Made by a program: the position numbers and the translations under genes. The notes under the pieces are model-generated. The model was given only the letters and a program-made list of their open reading frames with translations, was not told the origin of the DNA and searched no databases. Shown piece after piece: positions 1 through 8,403 of a stretch of 47,947 bases of DNA (positions are counted from its first letter, which is position 1; every line of letters begins with the position of its first letter). Source of the stretch: a virus; the IMG/VR virus record IMGVR_UViG_3300020129_000191, positions 1 to 47,947 of that record. One strand, given 5' to 3'.

Positions 1-224
1 AACGCCTCGGTCAGTTCGGTCATCTTCTCGGGCGGCACCAGCAGCGGGTCGCCCTCGGCGTGAAAGCCGATGATCTGCGCGATCTGCTTGGCATACAGCC
101 GCAGCGCCGCGCCATAGGACATCTGCGCATTGTGCGCCCTGGCGAATTCCTGCTCGGCGCGGAATTCCTTGCGCCTGCGCGCGCGGGCCTCGGCGCGGGT
201 CTCCGCGTCGTCGAGGGTCGCCAC
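1..224 (-). CDS. Minor head / head-morphogenesis protein, 5' part only
   Basis: The gene reads leftward off the window edge; 74 codons are visible from a GTG at 224, two bases after the portal stop codon. The visible part is basic and helical (ETRAEARARRRKEF, then SYGAALRLYAKQIAQII). SPP1 gp7 / Mu gpF-like minor head proteins usually follow portals of this family, so that is the likely identity, but it rests mostly on position because no diagnostic motif is in view. A TTG at 245 in the same frame, overlapping the portal end, is an alternative start. Confidence 0.5.
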   Translation of the reverse strand, partial: MATLDDAETRAEARARRRKEFRAEQEFARAHNAQMSYGAALRLYAKQIAQIIGFHAEGDPLLVPPEKMTELTEA

Positions 225-226
225 GG

Positions 227-1897
227 TCAGGCTTCGCGCCGCCAATACGCCGCCGAGTGTGGTGGTGTGGAATCCTCGCTGCTGCTCTTGCCGAATGGCC
301 CCGCCGTGGCCTTGGGCTGCGGCACCGAGGCACCGCCACCGCCGCCCGGCGGCTTGGCGCCAGCCGCGCCGCCAAAGCCGGGCGGCTTCGCGCCGGGCAT
401 TCCTGGCGGCGCCCCTGGCAGGCCGGGATGCGGTGGCGCCCCTGGCATCCCTGGCATCATGCCGGGCATGCCGGGCATGCCGCCGGCCGCCGGGTCGGGC
501 GGCTCCCATGGCGGCGGCGCCTGCTTGCTGTCCTCGATATCTTCCTCGGTGATGTTGGTGAATCGCCCGGTGATGATCGAGCTTTGCTTGAGTTCCAGCA
601 GTGCGATCGTGGTCGAGATGATGCCGCCCTGATGCAGCATGTTGATGGTGTCGGCGTCGCGCTGCGCAAGCTCGGCCTTCTCCAGTTCATCTAGCTGGCG
701 CAGCGAGCGGAACGAGAAGCCCCATGTGTCGGGCGCCGGCTTGCCGAGCACCGATTGCCAGAACACGTCGAAGACGCGGGTGAGTGGCCGGCGCAGCCGG
801 GCTTCCTGCGTCGAGTTGATCATGTCGTAGTAGAGCCGGATGTCGCTCTCGCCGGTGGCGTTCATGCCGCTCGGCGACTGGCCAAACAGCCGCACCAGTG
901 GGATGCCGAGCGCGCCGGATATCTGCTGTCCGAGGATCATCAGGGTCTCCGGAATGCCGGAGAAGCTGTAGGCGTGGGTTTCGAATTCGTCCTTCGCGTC
1001 GATGACGGTCATGCCCTCGTTCGACTGCATGATCCGCATCAGTTCCATGGTGCGCGCGAAGCGCTCTTGCAGCGGCCCGCCGGCACCGATCAGATTGCGA
1101 TAGCCCTCGACCTTGTAGGTGCGCAGGTAGGCTTTGTAGAGCAGTTGCGCGGCGCCCATGGTGCCGCTGTCGAACGCGATCAGCCGGTCATACAGTCGCT
1201 CGATGACCGACATGCCCCAGCCGTTTTCCGATAGTTTCTGACGAAACGGCAGCGTGACGCCGTCCATCCTGACGCATCGCGTGTAGTGGATGCGCTGGCG
1301 CGGCATGAACGGCGCGGTGGCGATCACGTCGTAGAAGCGCGGCATGCCGTAATCGGGACCGTAGTCGAGCACCAGATCGCTGAAGGTCTGCTGCACCATC
1401 CAACGGTCGAGCACCATGAAGCCCTTGAGTTGGCCTTCGCTGACCGTCTCCGGGTCCAGTTCGGTGGCCATGTCCTGGCCATCGATCTGCATCACCATCA
1501 GCGCGCCGCCGTAGAGCCGCGACCATTTGACGGTCTCGTTCAGCGACTGCCACAGCAAGGTCTCGTGCATCGCTGTCTGCAATTGCTCGATGTCGTCCGG
1601 GTCGGTGTCGGAGTTCATCTGAATCCCGGCGCGGGTCATGTCGTCCGCCACGCAATCCACCGCCGCGCCGATGATCCACGAGCCGCGATACGCCCATTCC
1701 AGCATCTGCTGAATGCGCGAGATCGGCATGAAGTTGTAGCTGCTGGCCGCCAGTTGGTTGCCGGTGCCGATGCCGATGCGCGCCACGAAATTGGTAATCG
1801 CATCGGTGGTCAGATGGCCGAGCCGGTCGTTGCTCGACCCTGCCGGCACGCGGATGCGCTGGCGCTCGGGCTGTCCGGATGACGGCTGATCAGACAC
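227..1897 (-). CDS. Portal protein (DUF1073 / Phage_portal_3 type) with collagen-like tail
   Basis: The dodecameric portal forms the DNA entry vertex of the head. The body (residues about 25-450) reads as a DUF1073-type portal: ISRIQQMLEWAYRGSWIIG near the N-terminus, ARTMELMRIMQSNEG, GIPLVRLFGQSPSGMNATGE, then SFRSLRQLDELEKAELAQRDA. Residues about 472-522 are an unusual run of GMPG/GAPP triplets resembling collagen, followed by a short tail ending YWRREA. Translation begins at a GTG at 1897 with only a weak Shine-Dalgarno. It lies downstream of terL, separated by two opposite-strand genes, and is directly followed by the minor head gene. The core assignment is firm; the role of the tail is unknown. 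Confidence 0.93.
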   Translation of the reverse strand: MSDQPSSGQPERQRIRVPAGSSNDRLGHLTTDAITNFVARIGIGTGNQLAASSYNFMPISRIQQMLEWAYRGSWIIGAAVDCVADDMTRAGIQMNSDTDPDDIEQLQTAMHETLLWQSLNETVKWSRLYGGALMVMQIDGQDMATELDPETVSEGQLKGFMVLDRWMVQQTFSDLVLDYGPDYGMPRFYDVIATAPFMPRQRIHYTRCVRMDGVTLPFRQKLSENGWGMSVIERLYDRLIAFDSGTMGAAQLLYKAYLRTYKVEGYRNLIGAGGPLQERFARTMELMRIMQSNEGMTVIDAKDEFETHAYSFSGIPETLMILGQQISGALGIPLVRLFGQSPSGMNATGESDIRLYYDMINSTQEARLRRPLTRVFDVFWQSVLGKPAPDTWGFSFRSLRQLDELEKAELAQRDADTINMLHQGGIISTTIALLELKQSSIITGRFTNITEEDIEDSKQAPPPWEPPDPAAGGMPGMPGMMPGMPGAPPHPGLPGAPPGMPGAKPPGFGGAAGAKPPGGGGGASVPQPKATAGPFGKSSSEDSTPPHSAAYWRREA

Positions 1898-1914
1898 TGC
1901 GATAGGCTCGCGTC

Positions 1915-2373
1915 ATGGCAAATCCTCCGACAGCCCGTCCGCTGACCAACGGTAAGAAGCGGCGCGGTCGTCCGCCCGGCGTCGGGCGCAAGCCGCCACC
2001 GGCGACCCCGGCGAACGGCGCCGAGCCTTGGGAATCGCGTCTGGCGCTGCTGCATGCCGACGTCCGCCGGATGGAGGCGGCGTTCAATCGCGCGCGCGCC
2101 GGCGACGCGGCAGACAACTACGACTTCGCCCGCAATGCGGTCGAGGTGTTGCGTCGCGACTTCGCCACCTTCGCCTCGCGGTTCAACGTCACGGTGGAGG
2201 CCGCGCACCATAACGCCGAGCAGGACACCAAGCGGCTGACCGCGATCGAGACCGCGATCAATGCGCTGATGGCGGCGGTCGGGAATACTCAGGAACTTAT
2301 CGCCGAGAACCGCACGCTGCGCGACCATCTGATCACGATCATCACCGGCGTAGCGGCGCGACCAGCGGAATGA
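1915..2373 (+). CDS. Small basic/coiled-coil protein with AT-hook-like N-terminus, unknown
   Basis: 152 residues. The N-terminus carries KKRRGRPPGVGRKPPP, with the GRP core of an AT-hook (minor-groove DNA binding); residues about 40-145 are helical and likely coiled coil (ESRLALLHADVRRMEAAFNRA, AIETAINALMAAVGNTQELI). It runs opposite to the terminase-portal genes flanking it, starting 17 bases from the divergent portal GTG. Its stop overlaps the next ATG, so the two plus-strand genes form a pair. It looks like a late insertion ('moron') in the head operon. A DNA-binding role is only suggested by the AT-hook. Confidence 0.8.
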   Translation: MANPPTARPLTNGKKRRGRPPGVGRKPPPATPANGAEPWESRLALLHADVRRMEAAFNRARAGDAADNYDFARNAVEVLRRDFATFASRFNVTVEAAHHNAEQDTKRLTAIETAINALMAAVGNTQELIAENRTLRDHLITIITGVAARPAE

Positions 2374-2582
2374 GTGACGCATCCGAGAGAAGCGAGGCGC
2401 AGCGCATTGCGGCGCTAGGCAACAAACTGCTGGCTGCCGGCGACGGGCACAGCAATGGCGATATGCTGATGGCGGCGTCGATGATCATCAATCGCATCAT
2501 CACCGGGGAACCCGACCCCAAGGCGCAGCGCACGCTGATTGCCGCCGTGCACCGCATGATCGAGCCGGAGATGCCGCACTAG
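2370..2582 (+). CDS. Small helical protein, unknown
   Basis: 70 residues, ATGA-coupled to the preceding gene. It is predicted mostly helical (AQRIAALGNKLLAAG, LMAASMIINRIITGE) with a C-terminus IEPEMPH. Its TAG stop overlaps the TAG of the convergent terL on the other strand within one CTAG tetranucleotide, so the pair fills the terL-portal gap exactly. No family recognised. Confidence 0.78.
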   Translation: MSDASERSEAQRIAALGNKLLAAGDGHSNGDMLMAASMIINRIITGEPDPKAQRTLIAAVHRMIEPEMPH

Positions 2583-3952
2583 AGGCGCATCCACTCCGCC
2601 AGGGTGGAGGCCGCGACCAGATGGAAGGCGCGCGACGTGGCGTCCACCACGTCGTCGTGCGGCAGTTCGGGGAAGCCCTCCAATTGCTGTAACCACGCCT
2701 CGTTCCAGTCGCCGCGCAGCACCAGCACATTGCCCGCCTCGGCCTGCGCCGAGAACGGCGAGAAGCGGGTGATCTTGTCGCCGGTCTCCGGTGTGGATTC
2801 CAGTGGGAAGCCCGCCATGATGCGGGTGAACTGCGCGATCTGCGACTTGCCCGCCTGTCCAGGGTCCTGCGGCAGCCCGATGGTGACGTCGTAGCCGTCC
2901 TGCGTCGAGATGTTCATCACCGCGCGCTCGACCTCGGCGGGCGTGCCGCGAAACGCGGTGGCGTGCATGACCAGATAGGTGCCGTCGATCAGCCGGCCGA
3001 TCTTCACGCTGGCGGTGAAATCCGGATCGTTCTCGGCGGTCTCCGGCGTCGCCGCCAAATCCCATCCGCGCGCGGTCTGCACCACCACCGGCGAGATATC
3101 CACCACCTTGACCCAGGCGCGGTTGAAGTAGAGGCCGGCGCTCGGCCTGATCTTCCAGTTGCCGTTCAGCAGCCGTTCGCGCTCGACCTGCGGCAGTGCC
3201 ATCAGATTGCCGACATAGGCCGGGTCGTTGCGCATCAGCGCCGGGTTATCGGCGAGCTTCGCCGCGATGAAGGTCAGCGATTTGATCTGGTCGCGCGTGC
3301 GACCGGTCACCGCCATCGCCTCTTTCGCGGTGTCGAACCAGATCAGTGAATCATCGTGGCCGCGCACGAAGTAGCGCACCACGCCGGAGCGCTCAGGGAT
3401 CGGATAGCCGGTGACCGGGTCCCACCACCACTGGATCAGATCGGCGACCCATGAGCCGGCGTCGGCATTGCATGACGCGCGGATATACGGTCGCACGCCG
3501 GTCATGCCGCGATTGCGGCTGAGCAGGTAGAAGAACTGGTATTTCGTGAAGGTGGTCAATTCGTCGAAGCAGATCAGCGGCACCTGTGCGCCGTGCCAGT
3601 CCAGCACGGTCTGATCGTATTCCAGATGCGACAGCTTGATCGAACCCTTGCCCGGCCAGCGCCACGTCAGTTGGTGGTTGATCGGCACGCCGTGCGCGTG
3701 CGGATAGAGTTTCATCGACTCATCCCACAGCCCGCCGGGCTTGCGGATGTCGGTGGTGTTGCGGCGGAACATCACGCTGTCGAAGCCGGGAACGCTGCAC
3801 GCATAGCGCATGGCTTCCAGCATCAGGCCGAAGGATTTGCCCGAGCCGGCCGAGCCGCCGTAGATGCAGATGTCGGCCGTGCTCGACAGGAACGCGGTCT
3901 GCGGTCCCGGCTGCGGCATGATCTTCAGACGGTCGTCAACGGCAGCGCTCAT
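2579..3952 (-). CDS. terL: Terminase large subunit (packaging ATPase and nuclease)
   Basis: Motor that cuts concatemeric phage DNA and pumps it into the prohead. The ATPase domain shows Walker A GGSAGSGKS (residues 32-40) and Walker B VPLICFDE (124-131). The C-terminal RNase H-like nuclease shows GWDLAAT (D298), the D311 region of NDPDFT, and HDDVVDA near 432-438. Length of 457 residues is normal. Its ATG overlaps the stop of the small subunit gene upstream. All expected catalytic residues are present, so it should be active. Confidence 0.97.
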   Translation of the reverse strand: MSAAVDDRLKIMPQPGPQTAFLSSTADICIYGGSAGSGKSFGLMLEAMRYACSVPGFDSVMFRRNTTDIRKPGGLWDESMKLYPHAHGVPINHQLTWRWPGKGSIKLSHLEYDQTVLDWHGAQVPLICFDELTTFTKYQFFYLLSRNRGMTGVRPYIRASCNADAGSWVADLIQWWWDPVTGYPIPERSGVVRYFVRGHDDSLIWFDTAKEAMAVTGRTRDQIKSLTFIAAKLADNPALMRNDPAYVGNLMALPQVERERLLNGNWKIRPSAGLYFNRAWVKVVDISPVVVQTARGWDLAATPETAENDPDFTASVKIGRLIDGTYLVMHATAFRGTPAEVERAVMNISTQDGYDVTIGLPQDPGQAGKSQIAQFTRIMAGFPLESTPETGDKITRFSPFSAQAEAGNVLVLRGDWNEAWLQQLEGFPELPHDDVVDATSRAFHLVAASTLAEWMRL

Positions 3953-4506
3953 TGGTCATCGGTGCCGGTCTTCACCGCCGGCTCGCCCTCGATCAGCGGC
4001 GGGAACGTGACTTCTTCGTCAGGCTCCGGCAGGTCGCGACCATTCGGTGGCATATAGAAATGAACGACATCGGCATCGCCGCTGCCCGTCTTGCCGTGGG
4101 CGATGTCGCCGTAGGCGTTGAGCATGCCTGTCGGCAGTTGCCATTCCGGCCCGCCATGGGTGACCAGCCAATATCGCTGCGCCGCGACATTGCCCGCCAG
4201 CGCCTCGCGCACCACGGCGGCGCCGATGCGCGCCTTCACATGCAAGCGGCCCTCGGCGAGTTCCGCCTTGCAATATTTGCGCAGCGTCTTCTCGGAGATT
4301 TTGATCACCTTGGAGATGACGTCGTGGGCGTTGCCGTTGGCGGCGAGCACCATGACCATCTGGCGCTGTTCCTCGCTCGGCATGTCGATCGGTGGCAATC
4401 GACCGTGCTCGTCGCTGATGCCGCGCGGCTCGCCTATCCGCACGCGTTCTCCGGCATGTCCCGTTTCACTGCGAAACGCGATCAGCTTCTTGCCCTTTGG
4501 CATCAT
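3949..4506 (-). CDS. terS: Terminase small subunit-like DNA-binding protein
   Basis: Recognises the packaging site and delivers DNA to TerL. The protein has a helix-turn-helix of the small-subunit type (AANGNAHDVISKVIKI then SEKTLRKYCKAELAEG), a helical middle (ARIGAAVVREALAGN) and a low-complexity acidic C-terminus. The start at tandem ATGs (4506/4503) is preceded by GGAG and lies inside the 3' end of the methyltransferase gene (about 40 base overlap); the open frame extends further upstream, but that part is compositionally a shadow of the methyltransferase. The direct overlap with terL supports the call. Confidence 0.85.
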   Translation of the reverse strand: MMPKGKKLIAFRSETGHAGERVRIGEPRGISDEHGRLPPIDMPSEEQRQMVMVLAANGNAHDVISKVIKISEKTLRKYCKAELAEGRLHVKARIGAAVVREALAGNVAAQRYWLVTHGGPEWQLPTGMLNAYGDIAHGKTGSGDADVVHFYMPPNGRDLPEPDEEVTFPPLIEGEPAVKTGTDDQ

Positions 4507-5677
4507 CCTCGTCTGGCTCCCGTTCGCAGATGGCGGTCTGCCCGGTGAATTGTTCCCATCGCAACACGGCGATGTCGCAATAGGTCGGGCTGATCTCGGT
4601 GCCGATGCAGCGTCGCCCGGTGCGCTCGGCGGCAATCAGTGTGGTGCCCGAGCCGATGAACGGATCGAACACCGTGGCGTCCGGCGGCACCCATTGCTCG
4701 ATGATGTGGGTGACCTGATCGGCAGGGCGCGGGCAGGGATGCTGGCGCTGGATATTGCCGGGCTTGGCGGCTTCCGACGCGGTATCGGCCATGTGCCAGT
4801 CGCGATTGTTGGTGCGCGCGCACCACGGCTCCGGCCCCGGCATCTTCCACCACACCAGCACCGCGTCGTAGGCGTGATACATCGTGGCGCCGGGCGTCAT
4901 GTTGACGAAGTTCCGCGCGCCGCAGAATAGCTGCCAGTCGCGCGGGAACCAATCGACGAGGCGCCGGATGTTGCGCGGCGACTGCCAGACGAAGACCGGC
5001 GAGCCGGGATCGCAGCACGCCTCGGCGCGTTCGATGATGCGCCATATCCAGGCGCCGTATCCCTCGGCGCCGTAGTCGGTGTCGTCGTGCTGGTCATACT
5101 CAAAGCCGATGCCATAGGGCGGGTCGGTGACCACGCCGCCGAGCCTCGGCAGGCTGTCGAAGATGTCGTGGCAGTCGCCGCAGTAGAGGGTGTGGACGCC
5201 GAGCCGCCAGACGTCGCGGGGCTTCACGCGCGGCACGCGCGGCGCACCGGGAATCGCGTCGGGATCGACCAGCCCCTTGGTGCGCTTGATCAGCAGCCGG
5301 TCGATCTCCTTCTGCTCAAAGCCGGAGATCAGCAGGTCCCAGCCGCCCATCTGAAGCTCGCCCATCTCCAGCTTGAGCAGTTGGTCGTCCCAGATGGCTT
5401 CCTGGCCGAGCCGGTTATCGGCGAGCCGGTAGGCGCGGACCTTCTCGGGCGAGAGGTTGTCGGCGACGTGCACCGGCACCTCGGTCATGCCCAGCCGCTT
5501 GGCGGCGGCGTGGCGAACGTGGCCGCAGATGATGACCATGTTGGTATCGACCACGATCGGCTGCTGCCAGCCGAATTCCTTTAGGCTGACCATCACCTTC
5601 GGCACCGCCGTCTTGATGATCCTCGGGTTGTGCCGATACGGGAACACATCCCGTAACTTCATCATCCTGATATCCAT
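4466..5677 (-). CDS. ParB-domain / DNA methyltransferase fusion (DPPY class)
   Basis: An N-terminal ParB/sulfiredoxin-like domain (MKLRDVFPYRHNPRI; VIICGHVRHAAAKRLG) is followed by an amino-methyltransferase that adds a methyl group to an exocyclic amine (adenine-N6 or cytosine-N4) in DNA. Catalytic motif IV TDPPYGIGF lies near residue 185 and the AdoMet-binding DPFIGSGTT near 339, the order of the beta class. The fusion is common in phages. Start chosen at the ATG at 5677 (MDIRMMKL), preceded by GGGGTG; the upstream ATG at 5698 lies within the core of the divergent promoter. No cognate endonuclease gene is seen, so protection of phage DNA from host restriction is the likely role. Confidence 0.93.
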   Translation of the reverse strand: MDIRMMKLRDVFPYRHNPRIIKTAVPKVMVSLKEFGWQQPIVVDTNMVIICGHVRHAAAKRLGMTEVPVHVADNLSPEKVRAYRLADNRLGQEAIWDDQLLKLEMGELQMGGWDLLISGFEQKEIDRLLIKRTKGLVDPDAIPGAPRVPRVKPRDVWRLGVHTLYCGDCHDIFDSLPRLGGVVTDPPYGIGFEYDQHDDTDYGAEGYGAWIWRIIERAEACCDPGSPVFVWQSPRNIRRLVDWFPRDWQLFCGARNFVNMTPGATMYHAYDAVLVWWKMPGPEPWCARTNNRDWHMADTASEAAKPGNIQRQHPCPRPADQVTHIIEQWVPPDATVFDPFIGSGTTLIAAERTGRRCIGTEISPTYCDIAVLRWEQFTGQTAICEREPDEDDAKGQEADRVSQ

Positions 5678-5691
5678 CGGCACCCCGACTA

Positions 5692-5720
5692 TTGACATAG
5701 TGCGCCAGTCCTGCTATAGC
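5692..5720 (+). promoter_or_regulatory. Repeated phage promoter, copy 1
   Basis: TTGACA (5692-5697), a 17-base spacer beginning taGTGCGCCA, then TATAGC (5715-5720). The leader then has TGCACACA (5726-5733) close to the expected start of transcription and AGGAGG before the ATG at 5751. It shares TTGACAtaGTGCGCCA with five other sites in the window. Confidence 0.85.
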
Positions 5721-5750
5721 CAGGATGCACACATTTAGGAGGACCCCACC

Positions 5751-6143
5751 ATGTGGGTAATGTTGAATGACGCCTTCCTGTCGATCGTCGCGCATCCCTC
5801 GCGACCGAAGCTGCTGCTGGTGCGCGCCCGCCAGCGGGAGGATATCGAGGCGGTGTTCCCTGGCGCGAACATCCGCGCAACGCCCGACCGGGACTACCAG
5901 TTCCGCGCGCTGGTCAAGCGCCGCACCGTCGAGGCCGCGATGGCGGCGGAGGTGCGCCGCATCGACTACACCAACTTCAAGAACAGCGTCGTCGATCAGC
6001 GTCGCCATGACGCCTACCTAGACGTCTGGACCCGCATGGACCGTTGGGGCCGGAAGACCGACTGGCGACCGCTCGCCCGCCGCTTCGATGACTACGACGT
6101 CCGCAGTCGCGACGATGATGCCGTCACGGGAGACCTGTCATGA
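5751..6143 (+). CDS. Conserved hypothetical phage/proteobacterial protein
   Basis: 130 residues, first gene behind promoter copy 1, with a strong AGGAGG ribosome site. The N-terminus MWVMLNDAFLSIVAH and the middle VRARQREDIEAVFPG match a pattern I recall from uncharacterised proteins spread across proteobacterial genomes and phages, ending in a Y.NFK..V and DAYLDVW region. No catalytic motif is evident. It is ATGA-coupled to the next gene. Function unknown; position suggests early or middle expression. Confidence 0.85.
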   Translation: MWVMLNDAFLSIVAHPSRPKLLLVRARQREDIEAVFPGANIRATPDRDYQFRALVKRRTVEAAMAAEVRRIDYTNFKNSVVDQRRHDAYLDVWTRMDRWGRKTDWRPLARRFDDYDVRSRDDDAVTGDLS

Positions 6144-6331
6144 GCCTGACCACCGATCTCCGCCTGATCGCCTCCGCCGTCGAGGTGCAGCACGATATGC
6201 TGGAACGCCTCGACTTCTGCACCCGCGCCTATCTGAAGGCGAACCGTGGGCACGACGCGGCGGACAAACGCGCCAAGCTGCAACAGCTTGAGGCCGTGCT
6301 GAACATGGTCACCATGGTGCTGGCACGATGA
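6140..6331 (+). CDS. Small helical protein, unknown
   Basis: 63 residues, start-stop coupled at both ends. It is helical throughout (LIASAVEVQHDMLERLDF; KLQQLEAVLNMVTMVLAR) with a basic middle. No family recognised. The two flanking overlaps make translation likely. Confidence 0.75.
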   Translation: MSLTTDLRLIASAVEVQHDMLERLDFCTRAYLKANRGHDAADKRAKLQQLEAVLNMVTMVLAR

Positions 6332-7422
6332 CCGACAAGCGCACCCCCACCCTGGCCGATCGCTTCATCGCCTCGCGCGGCCAGAACGCTAAGTCGTATC
6401 TACAACAACCCTACGTCGATGACCTGATTCGCAAGACCCGCTCGGCGCATAAATTCGTGCTCGACGAAGACGCCGCCACGCAGGTCGCGCATGTCGTCCG
6501 CGACATTCCCGATCTACTGGTGCGCCAGCATGATTTCGCCCGCCCGCCGTTCGATCTGACGTGGATCGAATTTCCCCACTGGAAGTTCTGGCGCGAGGTG
6601 GGCAACGACCCGGCGGGTCAGGATGGCACCGCCGATCATACACTCGGCTATCTGATCGACGGCAACGTCGCGACGGTGATCGCCGGCGGCACCGTCGATC
6701 ATCCGCATCTGGAACCGATGCCCGGCGTGTTCCAGTATTTTCTGAACAGCGAGTGGCCGCACGGTGCCTACGAGGAATTCCTGAAGGCAGGCTCCATCGT
6801 CAGCGAAACTCTCGACGCCTATCTGTGGGGCACCACCTCCACCCGCCTGTCCCAAGACGATCTGACCAAGCTGCGCGCGCGCTACTGCGCCGGCTTGGCG
6901 CCTATCCTGTATACCGAGAAATCCGAGAAATACCGCCGGCTGCTCAATTACGCCTTCAGCGGCAGTTCCGGCGAACTGCGCAACATCGTCGCGCTGCTGC
7001 TGATGCTCAATCGCCCGACCGTCACGCGCTATTCCAACTCTCCGGCGGGACGCGGCTGGTATCGTGGCAAGGTGACGCCGTTCCTGGCGCACACCTCGGT
7101 GACGATCGATTTCAATGCGGTCGAGACGATGCGGGTGATGGGCACGCCGGCGGGCGACGCCGTGCCACGACGCCGCCACGAGGTGCGCGGGCATTACTGC
7201 CAGAACCGCACCGCGCGCAGCTATGCCCGCATGGGCGGCTGCATGCACGACTGGCAGCCCTGCGGCGATGACTGGACCCCGATCGACGCGGCGGTCGCTG
7301 ATGCCGACCGGTGGGTCTGCCGGGCCTGCGAAGGCAAGCGCTGGTGGCGTGCCGAGCACGAGCGCGGCGACGCCTCGATCGGCTTCCGTAACCACACCGA
7401 CTATCGGGTGGTCGCCTCATGA
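6328..7422 (+). CDS. Hypothetical phage protein with C-terminal Cys/His cluster
   Basis: 364 residues, the largest protein of the block. Residues 1-250 are a mixed alpha/beta region of no recognised family, with a conserved-looking segment LTWIEFPHWKFWREV. The C-terminal 110 residues contain RHEVRGHYC, CMHDW and VCRACEGKRWW, a set of Cys and His that could bind zinc. It is overlapped by ATGA junctions on both sides. A role in DNA or RNA binding is conceivable from the Cys/His pattern but not shown. Confidence 0.82.
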   Translation: MTDKRTPTLADRFIASRGQNAKSYLQQPYVDDLIRKTRSAHKFVLDEDAATQVAHVVRDIPDLLVRQHDFARPPFDLTWIEFPHWKFWREVGNDPAGQDGTADHTLGYLIDGNVATVIAGGTVDHPHLEPMPGVFQYFLNSEWPHGAYEEFLKAGSIVSETLDAYLWGTTSTRLSQDDLTKLRARYCAGLAPILYTEKSEKYRRLLNYAFSGSSGELRNIVALLLMLNRPTVTRYSNSPAGRGWYRGKVTPFLAHTSVTIDFNAVETMRVMGTPAGDAVPRRRHEVRGHYCQNRTARSYARMGGCMHDWQPCGDDWTPIDAAVADADRWVCRACEGKRWWRAEHERGDASIGFRNHTDYRVVAS

Positions 7423-7622
7423 GTATCCAGAAGCGGATGCGCGAGATCAGGGCGATGGGCTGGACAGTCAAGGTCGCTCGCGGTGGGCATCTGGTATGCC
7501 GCCACCCCGACGGCGCGGGACCGGTCTACCTCAGCGCCACGCCCTCGACCCGCTACTACGAGCAGATGGTCGCCCGCATGCTGCGCCGGGCGATCCGGCG
7601 CGCCGAACAACAACGTCGTTGA
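7419..7622 (+). CDS. HicA/YcfA-like small protein (possible mRNA-interferase fold), no HicB partner
   Basis: 67 residues with the layout of HicA: an N-terminal helix (MREIRAMGW), a strand, then the G-x-H loop (KVARGGHLVCRHPDGAG) that carries the catalytic His in HicA toxins, and a basic C-terminal helix. No HicB antitoxin gene follows; the next gene has its own promoter. It may therefore be a domesticated RNA-binding protein rather than a toxin. The promoter for the next operon is embedded in its stop codon. Confidence 0.65.
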   Translation: MSIQKRMREIRAMGWTVKVARGGHLVCRHPDGAGPVYLSATPSTRYYEQMVARMLRRAIRRAEQQRR

Positions 7623-7647
7623 CATAGTGCGCCATTGTGTGGCAGGC
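7619..7647 (+). promoter_or_regulatory. Repeated phage promoter, copy 2
   Basis: TTGACAtaGTGCGCCA starts at 7619 and contains the TGA stop of the upstream gene. After 17 bases the -10 position reads GCAGGC, a weak match, which hints that an activator or the conserved spacer is needed. TGCACACA and AGGAG follow before the ATG at 7677. Confidence 0.75.
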
Positions 7648-7676
7648 TGAAGCGGCTGCACACATAGGAGACTGAC

Positions 7677-7961
7677 ATGGGAAGCCTGAACAACCCGCGC
7701 CCGGCGCCGGCCCTCGACCTCGACCGGCGCGACCTGCTGAACCTCGCGATGGTCATGAACGAGGCCGCACGGGCGGCCTATCTCGACGAGCGGCTGAACG
7801 TCGCGGTGACCCATCACCGGCTTGCCGGCCGCCTTTGGGCGTCCGCTGGCTACGACGAGTCAGCGACCTTCCACCGCGTCGCGGCGGATGAAATCGAACA
7901 GGAGATCGCCAAGCTCGCCAGAACCGTCGATGTCGTCGCGAAGCGACAGAGCGTGGCATGA
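7677..7961 (+). CDS. Small helical protein, unknown
   Basis: 94 residues, first gene behind promoter copy 2, with AGGAG upstream. Helical throughout (LNLAMVMNEAARAAYLDERL; FHRVAADEIEQEIAKLART) with a disordered proline-rich N-terminus. ATGA-coupled to the next gene. No family recognised. Confidence 0.75.
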   Translation: MGSLNNPRPAPALDLDRRDLLNLAMVMNEAARAAYLDERLNVAVTHHRLAGRLWASAGYDESATFHRVAADEIEQEIAKLARTVDVVAKRQSVA

Positions 7962-8170
7962 GCCACGCGCTCGCGCATCTGAACCCCGACGCGATGGTGG
8001 TGGAAGACCTGCCGATCCTGGCGCGCCATCTGCGCCGCCTCGCGCATTACTGCGATGCCCGTGCTCGCGAAATGAACCATCGCGCGGCCGGAGAAATCCG
8101 TGACGCGCAGCGCGCCGAGACGGATTGTCGAATGCTCTACGAAAAGCTCCCAGCGGAATGGAAATGGTGA
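7958..8170 (+). CDS. Small helical protein, unknown
   Basis: 70 residues with DLPILARHLRRLAHYCDARAR and a second helix rich in Ala/Glu/Arg; probably a helical hairpin. Joined by ATGA to the gene before and TGATG to the gene after. Confidence 0.72.
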   Translation: MSHALAHLNPDAMVVEDLPILARHLRRLAHYCDARAREMNHRAAGEIRDAQRAETDCRMLYEKLPAEWKW

Positions 8171-8403
8171 TGCCCAGATTTAGCAAGCTCGACTTGGATG
8201 AGAACGGCCGGCCGGTGGAAACCGACGTGCGGGAAATTCCCCAGAGCGCGATAAAGCTCTGCCCGCATTTCATCCTGATGGCGGAGCACTACCGCGCCGA
8301 CGGGACCTGTCGGTGCAACGATGAATCCCACACCGAGATGCGTGAGTGGGGTTACGATTGGCGCGGCGGGTTATGGCAATCTCCGCCTGACGACGATCAG
8401 TGA
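8170..8403 (+). CDS. Small acidic protein with Cys/His pairs, unknown
   Basis: 77 residues starting at MPRFSKLDLDENGRPVE. Short motifs LCPHFILMAEHY and GTCRCNDESH place Cys and His so that a small metal site is possible; the C-terminus is acidic and Trp-rich (WGYDWRGGLWQSPPDD). Start chosen at 8170 because the ATG shares a base with the upstream TGA; in-frame ATGs at 8158 and 8164 lie inside the upstream gene. Confidence 0.7.
   Translation: MPRFSKLDLDENGRPVETDVREIPQSAIKLCPHFILMAEHYRADGTCRCNDESHTEMREWGYDWRGGLWQSPPDDDQ

Noticed and set aside
4466-5677. Restriction-modification system
   Set aside because: Only methyltransferases are present; neighbours are terminase genes, and no endonuclease-like gene was found except the unrelated HNH and VRR-NUC proteins.
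6514-7395. Minus-strand frame of 293 codons over the 6328-7422 gene
   Set aside because: Composition (Arg/Ala/His/Gly) is that of a reverse-frame reading, and the plus-strand gene is coupled to both neighbours.
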